From Desulfocurvibacter africanus subsp. africanus DSM 2603 (lineage in GTDB: Bacteria; Desulfobacterota; Desulfovibrionia; Desulfovibrionales; Desulfovibrionaceae), in contig NZ_KE383874.1 of NCBI RefSeq assembly GCF_000422545.1, positions 1 to 55,568 on the forward strand: DNA of 55,568 nucleotides, read 5' to 3'. The notes under the pieces are model-generated. The model was not told the origin of the DNA and ran no database searches. It saw nothing but the letters and a program-made list of their open reading frames with translations. This document shows, in pieces, positions 8,742 through 15,064 of this stretch. How positions within the stretch are numbered: position 1 is the first letter of the stretch; each line of letters opens with the position of its first letter. The position numbers and the translations under genes are program-made.

Positions 8742-8772
8742 TAAATAGTACAGACTGGAATGGAGGACGTAA

Positions 8773-8976
8773 ATGTTACAAGATGTTATCGCTGAAAAAA
8801 TTTATACTCATATATTGAATGATGTTGAGTTCAAGTATCTGAGAAATGTTCTTACAAATATAGCAGTTGATGAAGATGCAAAAAATAAAACACGTGAATA
8901 TATTACACGGACATTCAAAAAAATCTCATTGATGGCGGCAGAGCAAGCAATCAGAAATATAAAAGGAGAAAAGTAA
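8773..8976 (+). CDS. Small hypothetical protein, first gene of the prohead-protease operon
   Basis: This 67-residue, mostly helical and charged protein has no recognised family. Its start has GGAGG eight bases upstream. Its stop lies two bases before the protease start, and the protease ribosome site (AAAGGAG) sits inside this gene, so the two are tightly coupled. In T4-like phages small core proteins precede the gp21 protease; homology cannot be claimed from sequence this short. Confidence 0.6.
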   Translation: MLQDVIAEKIYTHILNDVEFKYLRNVLTNIAVDEDAKNKTREYITRTFKKISLMAAEQAIRNIKGEK

Positions 8977-8978
8977 TA

Positions 8979-9527
8979 ATGGCGTTACTTTTGGAATATA
9001 GCACTGACTACGGAGTGACCGTCAAAGGGGATAACCTCTTTATTGAGGGAGTTTTCGCAAAAGCGATGGTCAAGAATGAGAACAGCAGAGTTTACCCAAT
9101 TGCGCTACTTGAACGTGAAGTGAGTAAACTACTTCCGAAAATTGAAAATAAACAGTTATTTGGACAGCTGAATCATCCGGAAGAACCCCAAATTGACCTT
9201 TCAAGGGTCGCAATCCGAATTGATGAACTATTTTGGGTCAAGAATGAATTATTTGGAAAAGCAAAAGTGCTGGATACGCCAATGGGTGAGATTGCAAAAA
9301 CTCTGGTAAGAGAAGGACAAATTGGCATCTCTTCTCGTGGCATTGGAACTGTTGGTGCTGATGGAATTGTCAGAGACAACTATCAATTGATTACATTTGA
9401 TTTGGTTGCTGACCCTTCCACAACTGAAATGGTCAGTTGCGTTCATGAAAGCATTCGAAGAGATGATAGTTTTGAGAAAATGATGAAAATTTGGATACAG
9501 AAGACAAGGGAGTTGAACAACAAATGA
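8979..9527 (+). CDS. T4 gp21-type prohead core protease (peptidase U9 family)
   Basis: This 182-residue protein would mature a procapsid by cleaving scaffold and capsid proteins. It aligns by eye with T4 gp21 along its length: FIEGVFAKAMVKNENSRVYP near residues 21-40, GQLNHPEE with candidate catalytic His66, GKAKVLDTPMG, GISSRGIGTV with candidate catalytic Ser118 or Ser119, and TFDLVADPS with candidate acidic residues Asp141 or Asp145. gp21 has about 212 residues, so this is a compact but apparently intact member. AAAGGAG precedes the ATG. No portal, scaffold, major capsid, terminase or tail gene is visible in the element, which leaves the protease without an encoded substrate. It may act on proteins of a co-infecting T4-like phage. 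Confidence 0.88.
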   Translation: MALLLEYSTDYGVTVKGDNLFIEGVFAKAMVKNENSRVYPIALLEREVSKLLPKIENKQLFGQLNHPEEPQIDLSRVAIRIDELFWVKNELFGKAKVLDTPMGEIAKTLVREGQIGISSRGIGTVGADGIVRDNYQLITFDLVADPSTTEMVSCVHESIRRDDSFEKMMKIWIQKTRELNNK

Positions 9528-9688
9528 AATTTCTGAAATACATTTATAAGACTGAAACTACTGAACAACTCAATAAGCATAATGATAACTTCAATTCACT
9601 TTTGAAAAAGTCACGGTGCAAAGTAGAGAAATCTGAGTATAAGAAAATTATCGAAATGATTCAAAATATGTTGGCTGAGAGGAAGTAG
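9524..9688 (+). CDS. Small hypothetical protein translationally coupled to the protease
   Basis: This protein of 54 residues starts at the ATG in the ATGA overlap with the protease stop. It is Lys- and Glu-rich (EKSEYKKIIEMIQNML) and probably helical. A longer in-frame start at 9491 lies within the protease and has no ribosome site. No family is recognised. The overlap implies production in step with the protease, so a partner, inhibitor or scaffold peptide is a reasonable guess. Confidence 0.6.
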   Translation: MKFLKYIYKTETTEQLNKHNDNFNSLLKKSRCKVEKSEYKKIIEMIQNMLAERK

Positions 9689-9692
9689 AACT

Positions 9693-10052
9693 ATGCAAAA
9701 TTTACACATATATCTTGTAGAATTTCAACTTCGTTCACTATATCCAGGTCAGTTTGCAAATCCTGACAAATTTGAGATGATGACTGCGAACATAGTTGCA
9801 ATCAGCGCAGAGGACGCGATGAACGTTGTTGCTGAATACTATGGCAATAGGCTTTTCAAAATTATTGATGCTCGTGTTATAAACAGCGTTGACGCACTCG
9901 GTTATGGGGTTATCAGTAGAGTTGTGATTGATAACTACCAATCAGTAAAAGCCAAGGCGCTCCATCAATACAGAGATATGCATGGCTCCCGTGGGCTTGA
10001 AAAAGGTGAAAAGTCCATGCTGCTGGAAAAGTTGGGGATTGAAAATGCGTAG
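9693..10052 (+). CDS. Hypothetical protein in the prohead-protease operon
   Basis: This 119-residue protein starts four bases after the preceding stop, with GAGAGGAAG upstream. The N-terminal half (IYLVEFQLRSLYPG, IVAISAEDAMNVVAEYYG) looks like a small alpha/beta domain and the C-terminal third is basic and helical. No family is recognised. It overlaps the next gene by eight bases. Confidence 0.6.
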   Translation: MQNLHIYLVEFQLRSLYPGQFANPDKFEMMTANIVAISAEDAMNVVAEYYGNRLFKIIDARVINSVDALGYGVISRVVIDNYQSVKAKALHQYRDMHGSRGLEKGEKSMLLEKLGIENA

Positions 10053-10188
10053 ACAGCAGGAGCGAGTTACGGTCTACCTACCCAAATGGCACATTGAAGT
10101 CCTCAAAGAGCAGTCGAGCCGCGAAAAGATCAGCATGAGCGCCCATATACGGCGCTTGCTGGCTCGCGTGGAGACCAAGAAGGTATAA
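10045..10188 (+). CDS. Ribbon-helix-helix (CopG/Arc-like) DNA-binding protein
   Basis: This 47-residue protein has QERVTVYLPKWHIEVLKEQS, a beta strand and first helix, followed by EKISMSAHIRRLLAR, the second helix: the ribbon-helix-helix layout of dimeric repressors. The ATG at 10045 overlaps the preceding gene. It closes the operon and lies just upstream of the TTGACATTCAT repeats at 10258-10393, a plausible operator, so it may regulate the recombinase at 10423 or its own operon. Confidence 0.7.
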   Translation: MRRQQERVTVYLPKWHIEVLKEQSSREKISMSAHIRRLLARVETKKV

Positions 10189-10214
10189 ATAAGTCACTAT
10201 GGTCATGTATGGGT

Positions 10215-10255
10215 AAGGGCGGGCTCTCCTGTTGGGAGGCTCGCCCTTATCTTTT
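10215..10255 (+). terminator. Intrinsic terminator of the prohead-protease operon
   Basis: AAGGGCGGGCTCTCC pairs with GGAGGCTCGCCCTT (ending 10248) with minor mismatches and is followed by ATCTTTT. Confidence 0.75.
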
Positions 10256-10257
10256 CC

Positions 10258-10403
10258 TGAATGTCAATTTATACAGAGAAATTGACATTCATAATTTTAC
10301 GTCATGATTTCAAATGCTTAGCCAGCATGTTGAATTGACTTGATTTTTGAATATCAAGTATGTATAAATAGAGTCAGCAAACTTGACATTCATCCCGTAC
10401 GGG
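10258..10403. promoter_or_regulatory. Operator-like region before the core recombinase
   Basis: TGAATGTCAATTT (10258-10270) and AAATTGACATTCA (10279-10291) form a perfect 13-bp inverted repeat. TTGACATTCAT recurs at 10383. ACTTGAT (10338) and ATCAAGT (ending 10359) form a second inverted repeat around a weak promoter (TTGACT 10335, TATGTA 10359). CCCGTACGGG (10394) is a 10-bp palindrome. Repeated symmetric half-sites suggest binding by a dimeric regulator, possibly the ribbon-helix-helix protein just upstream. Confidence 0.5.
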
Positions 10404-10422
10404 AGACCAGGAGAATAAAGAA

Positions 10423-10974
10423 ATGATAGTGGAACCAATCACCAGCCTTGACGCAATCGAGACAATCAAGAAGATGTTGAGTCCTCGGGATAAGTTGCTG
10501 TTCGTCGTGGGAATCAACAACGGGCTCCGGATCGGTGACTTGCTCCGACTCAAAGTGGATGACCTGGACGGCAAGAAAGTTGGCGAGTGCGTGTCCCTGG
10601 TGGAAGAGAAGACCGGAAAGCCCAATGTCCTTATGGTCAACAAGACGGTTTTCAAGGTTTTCAAAGAGTACAAGGAAGCCTGCAATCCCCTTCCGGGAGA
10701 TTTCTTGTTCCAGTCCAGGAAGGGAAAGAATCAACCTTTGAGCGTCGAGGCGTGTAACCGGATGGTCAAGTCCTGGTGTAAGGCTGTTGGGCTCAAAGGG
10801 AATTTTGGGACACACACCTTGCGCAAAACGTGGGGATGGGTTCAGCACTCGCAGTTTGGTACTTCATCGGAAATCATTTGCAGACGCTATAACCATTCGA
10901 GCCCCCGTATCACAATGACTTATCTCGGAATTACGAGTAGGGATGTGGAAAATGTATTGCTCAGGGAGATATAA
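10423..10974 (+). CDS. Tyrosine recombinase, catalytic core only
   Basis: This 183-residue protein has all active-site residues of a tyrosine recombinase: Arg36 in GLRIGD, Lys63 or Lys66 in EEKTGK, His131 and Arg134 in HTLRKTWG, His158 in RRYNHSS and the nucleophile Tyr167 in MTYLGI. It lacks the arm-binding and core-binding N-terminal domains of normal integrases. AGGAG precedes the ATG. The element already has a full integrase at 15065, so this is a second recombinase, perhaps a resolvase for multimers of an excised circle, an inversion enzyme or a helper. Four bases separate it from the next gene. Confidence 0.85.
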   Translation: MIVEPITSLDAIETIKKMLSPRDKLLFVVGINNGLRIGDLLRLKVDDLDGKKVGECVSLVEEKTGKPNVLMVNKTVFKVFKEYKEACNPLPGDFLFQSRKGKNQPLSVEACNRMVKSWCKAVGLKGNFGTHTLRKTWGWVQHSQFGTSSEIICRRYNHSSPRITMTYLGITSRDVENVLLREI

Positions 10975-10977
10975 GCA

Positions 10978-11592
10978 ATGGAGTCCCACTACATCCACTG
11001 GGAATTCTTCAAGGCGATAGAGGAGGATTTCAAGAAGTGCTCACGCTACATAGCATTTGATGAGAGAAATCTACAAACCTACTCAATTGAGTTATCAAGG
11101 CTCATCATAGATTGTGGCTCATATATCGACACATTGATGAAAGATTTATGCTGTTGCTTGGAACCTCAGGTTGAAAGAAAAGATTATGATAATATCAAAA
11201 CATGGCATGCCCCAATCAAGGGACATTTATCACATTTTTTTGATCTTGAAATTCACATGCCCTCAAATGGTATGGTGTTCACTCCTTGGAAAGAATGGAA
11301 ACAGGTTGAAGATAAAATTCAAAGTCCTTTCTGGTGGAAGTATGGCTACAACCAGATAAAGCATCATCGTAGCAATAACTTTGAGGCTGCATGTCTGAAA
11401 AACGCTCTTGAATGTGCCGCAGGTCTTTTGGTGCTGATTATGTGTTATAGTGTGCATGTAAGTAATCCAAAGCCATGTTTTGATGTCAGTCAGCATAAGG
11501 TCTTTATACCAAAAAATTTGGTTCCAACATTCTTTGCTCCGGTGACTTTGTTCTGTGAATATGAGACCATTGAAGAGTTTTATATCTTTTGA
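10978..11592 (+). CDS. HEPN-like hypothetical protein
   Basis: This 204-residue protein carries WWKYGYNQIKHHRSNNFEAA near residues 120-140 followed by a hydrophobic helix with AAGLLVLIM. The YNxxKHxR pattern is common in uncharacterised HEPN-like helical proteins. It lacks a clear R-x(4-6)-H nuclease motif elsewhere. It starts four bases after the core recombinase stop, with GGGAG upstream, so the two are probably co-transcribed. A defence or nucleotide-sensing role is possible but unsupported. Confidence 0.6.
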   Translation: MESHYIHWEFFKAIEEDFKKCSRYIAFDERNLQTYSIELSRLIIDCGSYIDTLMKDLCCCLEPQVERKDYDNIKTWHAPIKGHLSHFFDLEIHMPSNGMVFTPWKEWKQVEDKIQSPFWWKYGYNQIKHHRSNNFEAACLKNALECAAGLLVLIMCYSVHVSNPKPCFDVSQHKVFIPKNLVPTFFAPVTLFCEYETIEEFYIF

Positions 11593-11600
11593 GTATAAGT

Positions 11601-11780
11601 TCAGCCTCGAAGCATTTTAATTTTTTCAGTCTCATACCGCGAACAATAGTCAATAATCATCCGACGCAACAATTGGCTGATTGTCATTCCACGGTCACTT
11701 GCCATGACCATCAAACGTGTTTTGATTTCAGGAGTAAGGTAGGTTTCTGCTTTCTCTTTGAAAACTGTTCTTTTCGTCAT
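11601..11780 (-). CDS. Ribbon-helix-helix-like DNA-binding protein
   Basis: This protein of about 59 residues has KAETYLTPEIKTRLMVMASD followed by GMTISQLLRRMIIDY, a strand-helix-helix pattern typical of CopG/Arc proteins. The ATG at 11780 lies two bases after the upstream stop; a TTG at 11792 is also in frame. It may act as a copy-number or partition-type regulator given the replication-like region downstream. That is inference. Confidence 0.6.
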   Translation of the reverse strand: MTKRTVFKEKAETYLTPEIKTRLMVMASDRGMTISQLLRRMIIDYCSRYETEKIKMLRG

Positions 11781-11782
11781 TG

Positions 11783-12109
11783 TTATATCCAATCAAGTGA
11801 AGTCTTATTATTTCCAAAATCTTCTTTTCGTTGAAGAGCTGTTTCAGCAATCTTCTCTCTCATCCATTGTTCACCAATTGTCATTTGAACTCTTGTTGAT
11901 ATCATATCAACAAATCCCCTGTGGTAAATGCTGATAATGTGATACGTTTCAACTTTGGCTTCAAGAGAGAGAACCTTTTCAAGTTTCTCATTGATATCTT
12001 CGCGGTCAATGGCGATGAGTGACCACTTGTGTCTTTCAGGTGTGGACTTGTTTTGATCTTTCAGCATCAACTCAACCTCAATATCAAAAACAGATAACTT
12101 TTTCATCAT
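11783..12109 (-). CDS. Hypothetical protein
   Basis: This protein of about 108 residues has no recognised domain. The ATG at 12109 (or 12106) is preceded by TTGGAGG; the longer reading to 12181 lacks a ribosome site. The sequence mixes short strands (LSVFDIEVELML) and charged helices. It is directly followed on the same strand by the ribbon-helix-helix gene, so the two form a small operon pointing away from the palindrome-rich region. Confidence 0.6.
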   Translation of the reverse strand: MMKKLSVFDIEVELMLKDQNKSTPERHKWSLIAIDREDINEKLEKVLSLEAKVETYHIISIYHRGFVDMISTRVQMTIGEQWMREKIAETALQRKEDFGNNKTSLDWI

Positions 12110-12840
12110 ATTCCTCCAATCGTCATTACTACGCATATTTATCAAATGACTGTGAAAGAATGTAAATGAATGTAAATTCAATATTGGTCATTATTGCATC
12201 TGGATTTCTCAATACCAATCTTGGAAATATAACAACATAATCAATGGTATAGTATGTAAACAAGAATCATCAACTTTCAATCAATGGTAATTTTCATCAA
12301 TGTTTACAATATATTTTCCCCTGGTAGGTAAGAGATAGTCTGACATATGAATAACAGTGGGTAAAGGTTCAACATGAAGAAATTACAGTCCCTTGAAATG
12401 ATCTACGCGCATAGCGCGTGAACATGTCCAGGGGAATATCAAACGGATCACGTCCACGAGTCACCTAACGCCGTTTTTACCCCCTATGGGGAATCAACGG
12501 GAGTTGGGCAGGGTCAGTGTCTCAAACGACATTGTGAGCCATCTGAGAGCCCCAAGTTATGAGGTTCGCGCCATGCGCGAGTATCAAAGGGATGGTGATC
12601 AAGAGACAAGGTAACCAATGGAACTTTCAGGAGTGATTTCAAAAAATTATCACGCGACATCAATGCATCTGTGATTCCAGGTGGATATAAGACCTTTTTT
12701 GAAATCAAAGATGATTGAATGATAGTAATTCAATCTCTCCTGAAACCTGAGCGAAGCGAAAAGCGCTATTTTTAATTTTTCTTATCTATAAGAACTATCT
12801 ATAACTATCTATCAGGTCGAGTTATCCCAGCAGTACCAAC
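12110..12840. other. Gene-free AT-rich region with palindromes, candidate replication region
   Basis: No gene with a ribosome site is visible. The region holds the inverted repeat TGTAAACA (12255) / TGTTTACA (12301), two ATCAATGGTA copies near 12240 and 12280, and the GC-rich palindromes ACGCGCATAGCGCGT (12405-12419) and TCGCGCCATGCGCGA (12566-12580). Together with the iteron-like cluster that follows and the putative replication gene, it could contain an origin. This is inference. Confidence 0.4.
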
Positions 12841-12857
12841 GAAAATTCGGCGGCTGA

Positions 12858-13129
12858 CCCCTCACGGTGAGGGCATCCCCCCTCATCATGAGGGCATCCC
12901 CCTCATGATGAGGGCAAATGTACTCATGGTGAGTATAAAACCCCTCACCGTGAGGGGGTCATGAAGCACAATTTCAACATAAACCATGTCCAGAATGAAA
13001 AGCATTGATGGATAAAGGAAAATTATCTGCCATTCGTTGAACATCAAAAAATGAAAAACCCCTCACGGTGAGGGGTTTCATAAAAATGTTGGCGTAACAA
13101 AAGGGATATAACGTACTCATCGTGAGGGT
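12858..13129. repeat. Cluster of seven CTCA-YSR-TGAG palindromes (iteron or operator array)
   Basis: Seven palindromes share the core CTCA(C/T)(C/G)(A/G)TGAG, most widened to CCCTCAC..GTGAGGG: 12858-12873, 12880-12894, 12900-12914, 12921-12935, 12941-12957, 13056-13078 and 13114-13129. The first five are spaced about 21 bp apart, close to two helical turns. They lie just downstream of the putative replication gene (13148-13894, reading away). Regular spacing and symmetry suggest cooperative binding by a dimeric protein, as in plasmid iterons or partition sites. Confidence 0.8.
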
Positions 13130-13147
13130 GTATTAGCGTGAAACATT

Positions 13148-13894
13148 CTACTGCTTCTTTTTCTTTTCCTCGGCAATTCGGAGTCTTGTAAGTCTCTCTT
13201 TCACTCCAAGCTCAATTGCATGTTGGTTCACTTTCCATGTGTCCCAATGTATATTGATCGCATATTCATCATTATATTCAATGAGCATGTTCTTTTCGCA
13301 TAAATTTTTCAATGTTCTTTTGATATTCCTGTTTGTGATACCTGTGTATTCTGAAATTTCTTTATTCTTTCTTGGGTAGAACTGCCGAAAAGAATTATAT
13401 CCCATCTGAAAGTTGTAGAAATACTCAAATAGCGGTCTTTCCGCTGAACCAAGCTCAGCCCTCATCAAAACCACGTACATTTCAATCGGCATTTGGCGGT
13501 AATGCTTATAGCACTGTGATTTGAAGTCCATAGGTATGGTATCTGGCTCTTCCTGATCTTCCTGATTTTCTTCTTGGTTCTCCTCGGGCTCTCCATCTGG
13601 CTTGGGTTCAGGCTCAACTTGAACCGCCTTGGCTTGCCTGGGCTCCTGTCTCGGGCTCTCTTGCTTGGTTTCTCTCTTGGGCTCCTGGCTGGGCTCCTGC
13701 TCTCCTTCACCGTCCAGGCTGTTCAAAGACGCTTGCAATTCCTGATCTATAAACTGTCCATTCCTGTATTCAAGCCCATACCCCTGTAATTCCTGATAAA
13801 GACTTTCTATTTTTTGTTTTTGCATCTTGTTCGGATTCGCTGCTCTCGACAGACTGTTGTAAACCCTCACTTTATTTTCAATAACATAATTCAT
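13148..13894 (-). CDS. Putative replication initiator / winged-helix DNA-binding protein
   Basis: This 248-residue protein has three parts: a basic N-terminal region, a long Pro/Glu/Gln-rich linker (about 70-125), and a C-terminal domain with NKEISEYTGITNRNIKRTL, a helix-turn-helix, then a strand pair LIEYNDEYAINIHWDTW, as in winged-helix replication proteins of plasmids and phages. The ATG at 13894 has GGAGG about ten bases upstream. The array of palindromes starts 20 bases after its stop, which supports a Rep/iteron relation. A transcription regulator of the same fold is the alternative. I do not see primase or helicase motifs. Confidence 0.6.
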   Translation of the reverse strand: MNYVIENKVRVYNSLSRAANPNKMQKQKIESLYQELQGYGLEYRNGQFIDQELQASLNSLDGEGEQEPSQEPKRETKQESPRQEPRQAKAVQVEPEPKPDGEPEENQEENQEDQEEPDTIPMDFKSQCYKHYRQMPIEMYVVLMRAELGSAERPLFEYFYNFQMGYNSFRQFYPRKNKEISEYTGITNRNIKRTLKNLCEKNMLIEYNDEYAINIHWDTWKVNQHAIELGVKERLTRLRIAEEKKKKQ

Positions 13895-13924
13895 TTTCAA
13901 AAATCCTCCATAATTTTTACTTTA

Positions 13925-13976
13925 CCTTGGAGGATGTCTGATGTAGTATCACATTACAACATCTTTGGTGCTACAT
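13925..13976. promoter_or_regulatory. Long imperfect inverted repeat upstream of the putative rep gene
   Basis: GAGGAT..CTGATGTAG near 13932 and CTACATCAG..ATCCTC ending near 13986 are complementary apart from a few mismatches. Located 30-90 bases before the replication-like gene, the structure could be a leader hairpin or autoregulatory operator. Confidence 0.4.
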
Positions 13977-13990
13977 CAGTTATCCTCTCA

Positions 13991-14020
13991 AAAGGCACTA
14001 CTCGAAAAGTAGTGCCTTTT
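13991..14020. terminator. Intrinsic terminator
   Basis: AAAGGCACTACT and AGTAGTGCCTTT form a near-perfect stem with a short loop and flanking A and T runs, so it can work on both strands. It overlaps the last codons of the 62-residue gene on the minus strand. Confidence 0.75.
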
Positions 14021-14186
14021 CTTTATCCAACTCTTCACGAATAACTTTCATCTCTCTTTCTACCCGTTCGTTTGTCTGTTCTTTGGTCATGCTGAACATT
14101 GCGTATAAATCGCCGTATAACTTCATTCTCAACTTCAATAAGTCCATTTTCTGATCTGGCGTGAGTCTGCTGTTCCATCTCTTCAT
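13998..14186 (-). CDS. Small charged helical protein
   Basis: This 62-residue protein is basic at its N-terminal half (MKRWNSRLTPDQKMDLLKLR) and ends in a charged coil (NERVEREMKVIREELDKEK). The ATG has AAGGAG seven bases upstream, which marks it as a real gene. No family is recognised. It lies in a row of small minus-strand genes between the integrase and the putative replication gene. Confidence 0.65.
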   Translation of the reverse strand: MKRWNSRLTPDQKMDLLKLRMKLYGDLYAMFSMTKEQTNERVEREMKVIREELDKEKALLFE

Positions 14187-14215
14187 TTGAAATCTCCTTT
14201 TTGTTTCGTTTACAT

Positions 14216-14312
14216 AAAGGAGACTCGCTGTTACCTTATAAATAGATTTGAGAACAGCGAAGTCTCCTTTTTGATGGCGTTCCTTTTTGGTAGGGGGAGC
14301 GCCATTTTTTAT
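14216..14312. terminator. Two stacked hairpins, likely terminators
   Basis: AAAGGAGACTCGCTGTT (14216-14232) pairs with AACAGCGAAGTCTCCTTT, and GATGGCG...CGCCAT (14274-14306) forms a second hairpin followed by T-rich sequence. They lie between two small minus-strand genes. Confidence 0.6.
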
Positions 14313-14317
14313 TGTCC

Positions 14318-14470
14318 CTATTGATGTTCTTTGATCGTTTTTGCTACGTAATCTCTTACAAATTCAGAAAAAGGAAGATTGTACTTCTTCAAGACTGAGT
14401 CAATTTCTTTTGCCTGACTTGTGGTGAGCATAACATTTTTCATTACGCTGAATCTTTCTTTTACTTGCAT
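14318..14470 (-). CDS. 50-residue ribbon-helix-helix-like protein
   Basis: This 50-residue protein begins at an ATG (14470) with a strong GGAGGT seven bases upstream and ends at a TAG at 14318. The sequence includes RFSVMKNVMLTTSQAKEIDS, a strand and helix, and LPFSEFVRDYVAKTI, a second helix, which fits a ribbon-helix-helix DNA-binding protein. It adds to two others of that fold in the element, so one of them is a candidate binder for the CTCA/TGAG palindromes. Confidence 0.65.
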   Translation of the reverse strand: MQVKERFSVMKNVMLTTSQAKEIDSVLKKYNLPFSEFVRDYVAKTIKEHQ

Positions 14471-14579
14471 TGATGGACCTCCATGTGCATAAATATTTCA
14501 ATCATACATATATTTATATAAATCATACTACGATGTAAACCTTCCTCATTTCTCTTTTGTGCATCATTGGAAATGAGAA

Positions 14580-14609
14580 AGGGGTACAACCATTGCTGGT
14601 CATACCCCT
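14580..14609 (-). terminator. Intrinsic terminator of the 88-residue acidic gene
   Basis: AGGGGTA (14580-14586) pairs with TACCCCT (14603-14609), with an inner ACCA/TGGT pair, and on the minus strand it is followed by TTTCTC. Confidence 0.6.
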
Positions 14610-14632
14610 CTGTGATTGGTTGATTACACTGC

Positions 14633-14899
14633 TTATTCCGCGAAGTCAGGAACCTCATATTCATCCGGTCCGTACTCCGACCCGTATTCGTAGACTTCCT
14701 GCTTTATGATTTCAATCATGTTCTCATCGGTGTGAACATCCGTCCCACGTCCAGTATCCTTGTACTCGATGTCGTTATTTTCCCCATCTGAATGAACATT
14801 GTGTCGAATCGTGGCGGCATAAAGCCAATACTCTGACTTTGGGATAGTAAATTTCAGAGTAACTTCAATCTCTTCATCTTCCATATCATATTCAATCAT
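14633..14899 (-). CDS. Small acidic hypothetical protein
   Basis: This protein of 88 residues is extremely acidic (EYDMEDEEIEV, EYGSEYGPDEYEVPDF). The ATG at 14899 has TTGGAGG upstream; a longer reading begins at a TTG inside that site. Highly acidic small proteins in mobile elements are sometimes DNA mimics such as Ocr or anti-restriction proteins. That reading is only suggested by composition here. No family recognised. Confidence 0.6.
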   Translation of the reverse strand: MIEYDMEDEEIEVTLKFTIPKSEYWLYAATIRHNVHSDGENNDIEYKDTGRGTDVHTDENMIEIIKQEVYEYGSEYGPDEYEVPDFAE

Positions 14900-15006
14900 A
14901 TAATCCTCCAAGATTGTTTTTATACTTTGAAAGTATAGATCATAAATTCATTCATTTGTCAACAATATTCATTTTTGATGAAATTGCATCATCAAAAAAC
15001 AAAGAA

Positions 15007-15036
15007 CGGACCAAGATACATTCCCTGGTCCGCTCT
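15007..15036 (-). terminator. Intrinsic terminator of the integrase gene
   Basis: CGGACCA (15007-15013) pairs with TGGTCCG (15026-15032). On the minus strand the stem is followed by TTCTTTGTTTTTT, 30 bases after the integrase stop. Confidence 0.7.
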
Positions 15037-15064
15037 CTTTTGGGCTCTCAAAAAAGAAAAATGA

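Noticed and set aside
12514-12708. 64-codon minus-strand frame in the palindrome-rich region
   Set aside because: No ribosome site and no likeness to known proteins; it overlaps an inverted repeat.
12110-12840. Retron or reverse-transcriptase-linked RNA
   Set aside because: No reverse transcriptase gene with a YADD-type motif lies anywhere in the element.
12858-13129. CRISPR array
   Set aside because: The units are 11-16 bp palindromes with varying centres and no 30-bp repeats or unique 30-40 bp spacers.
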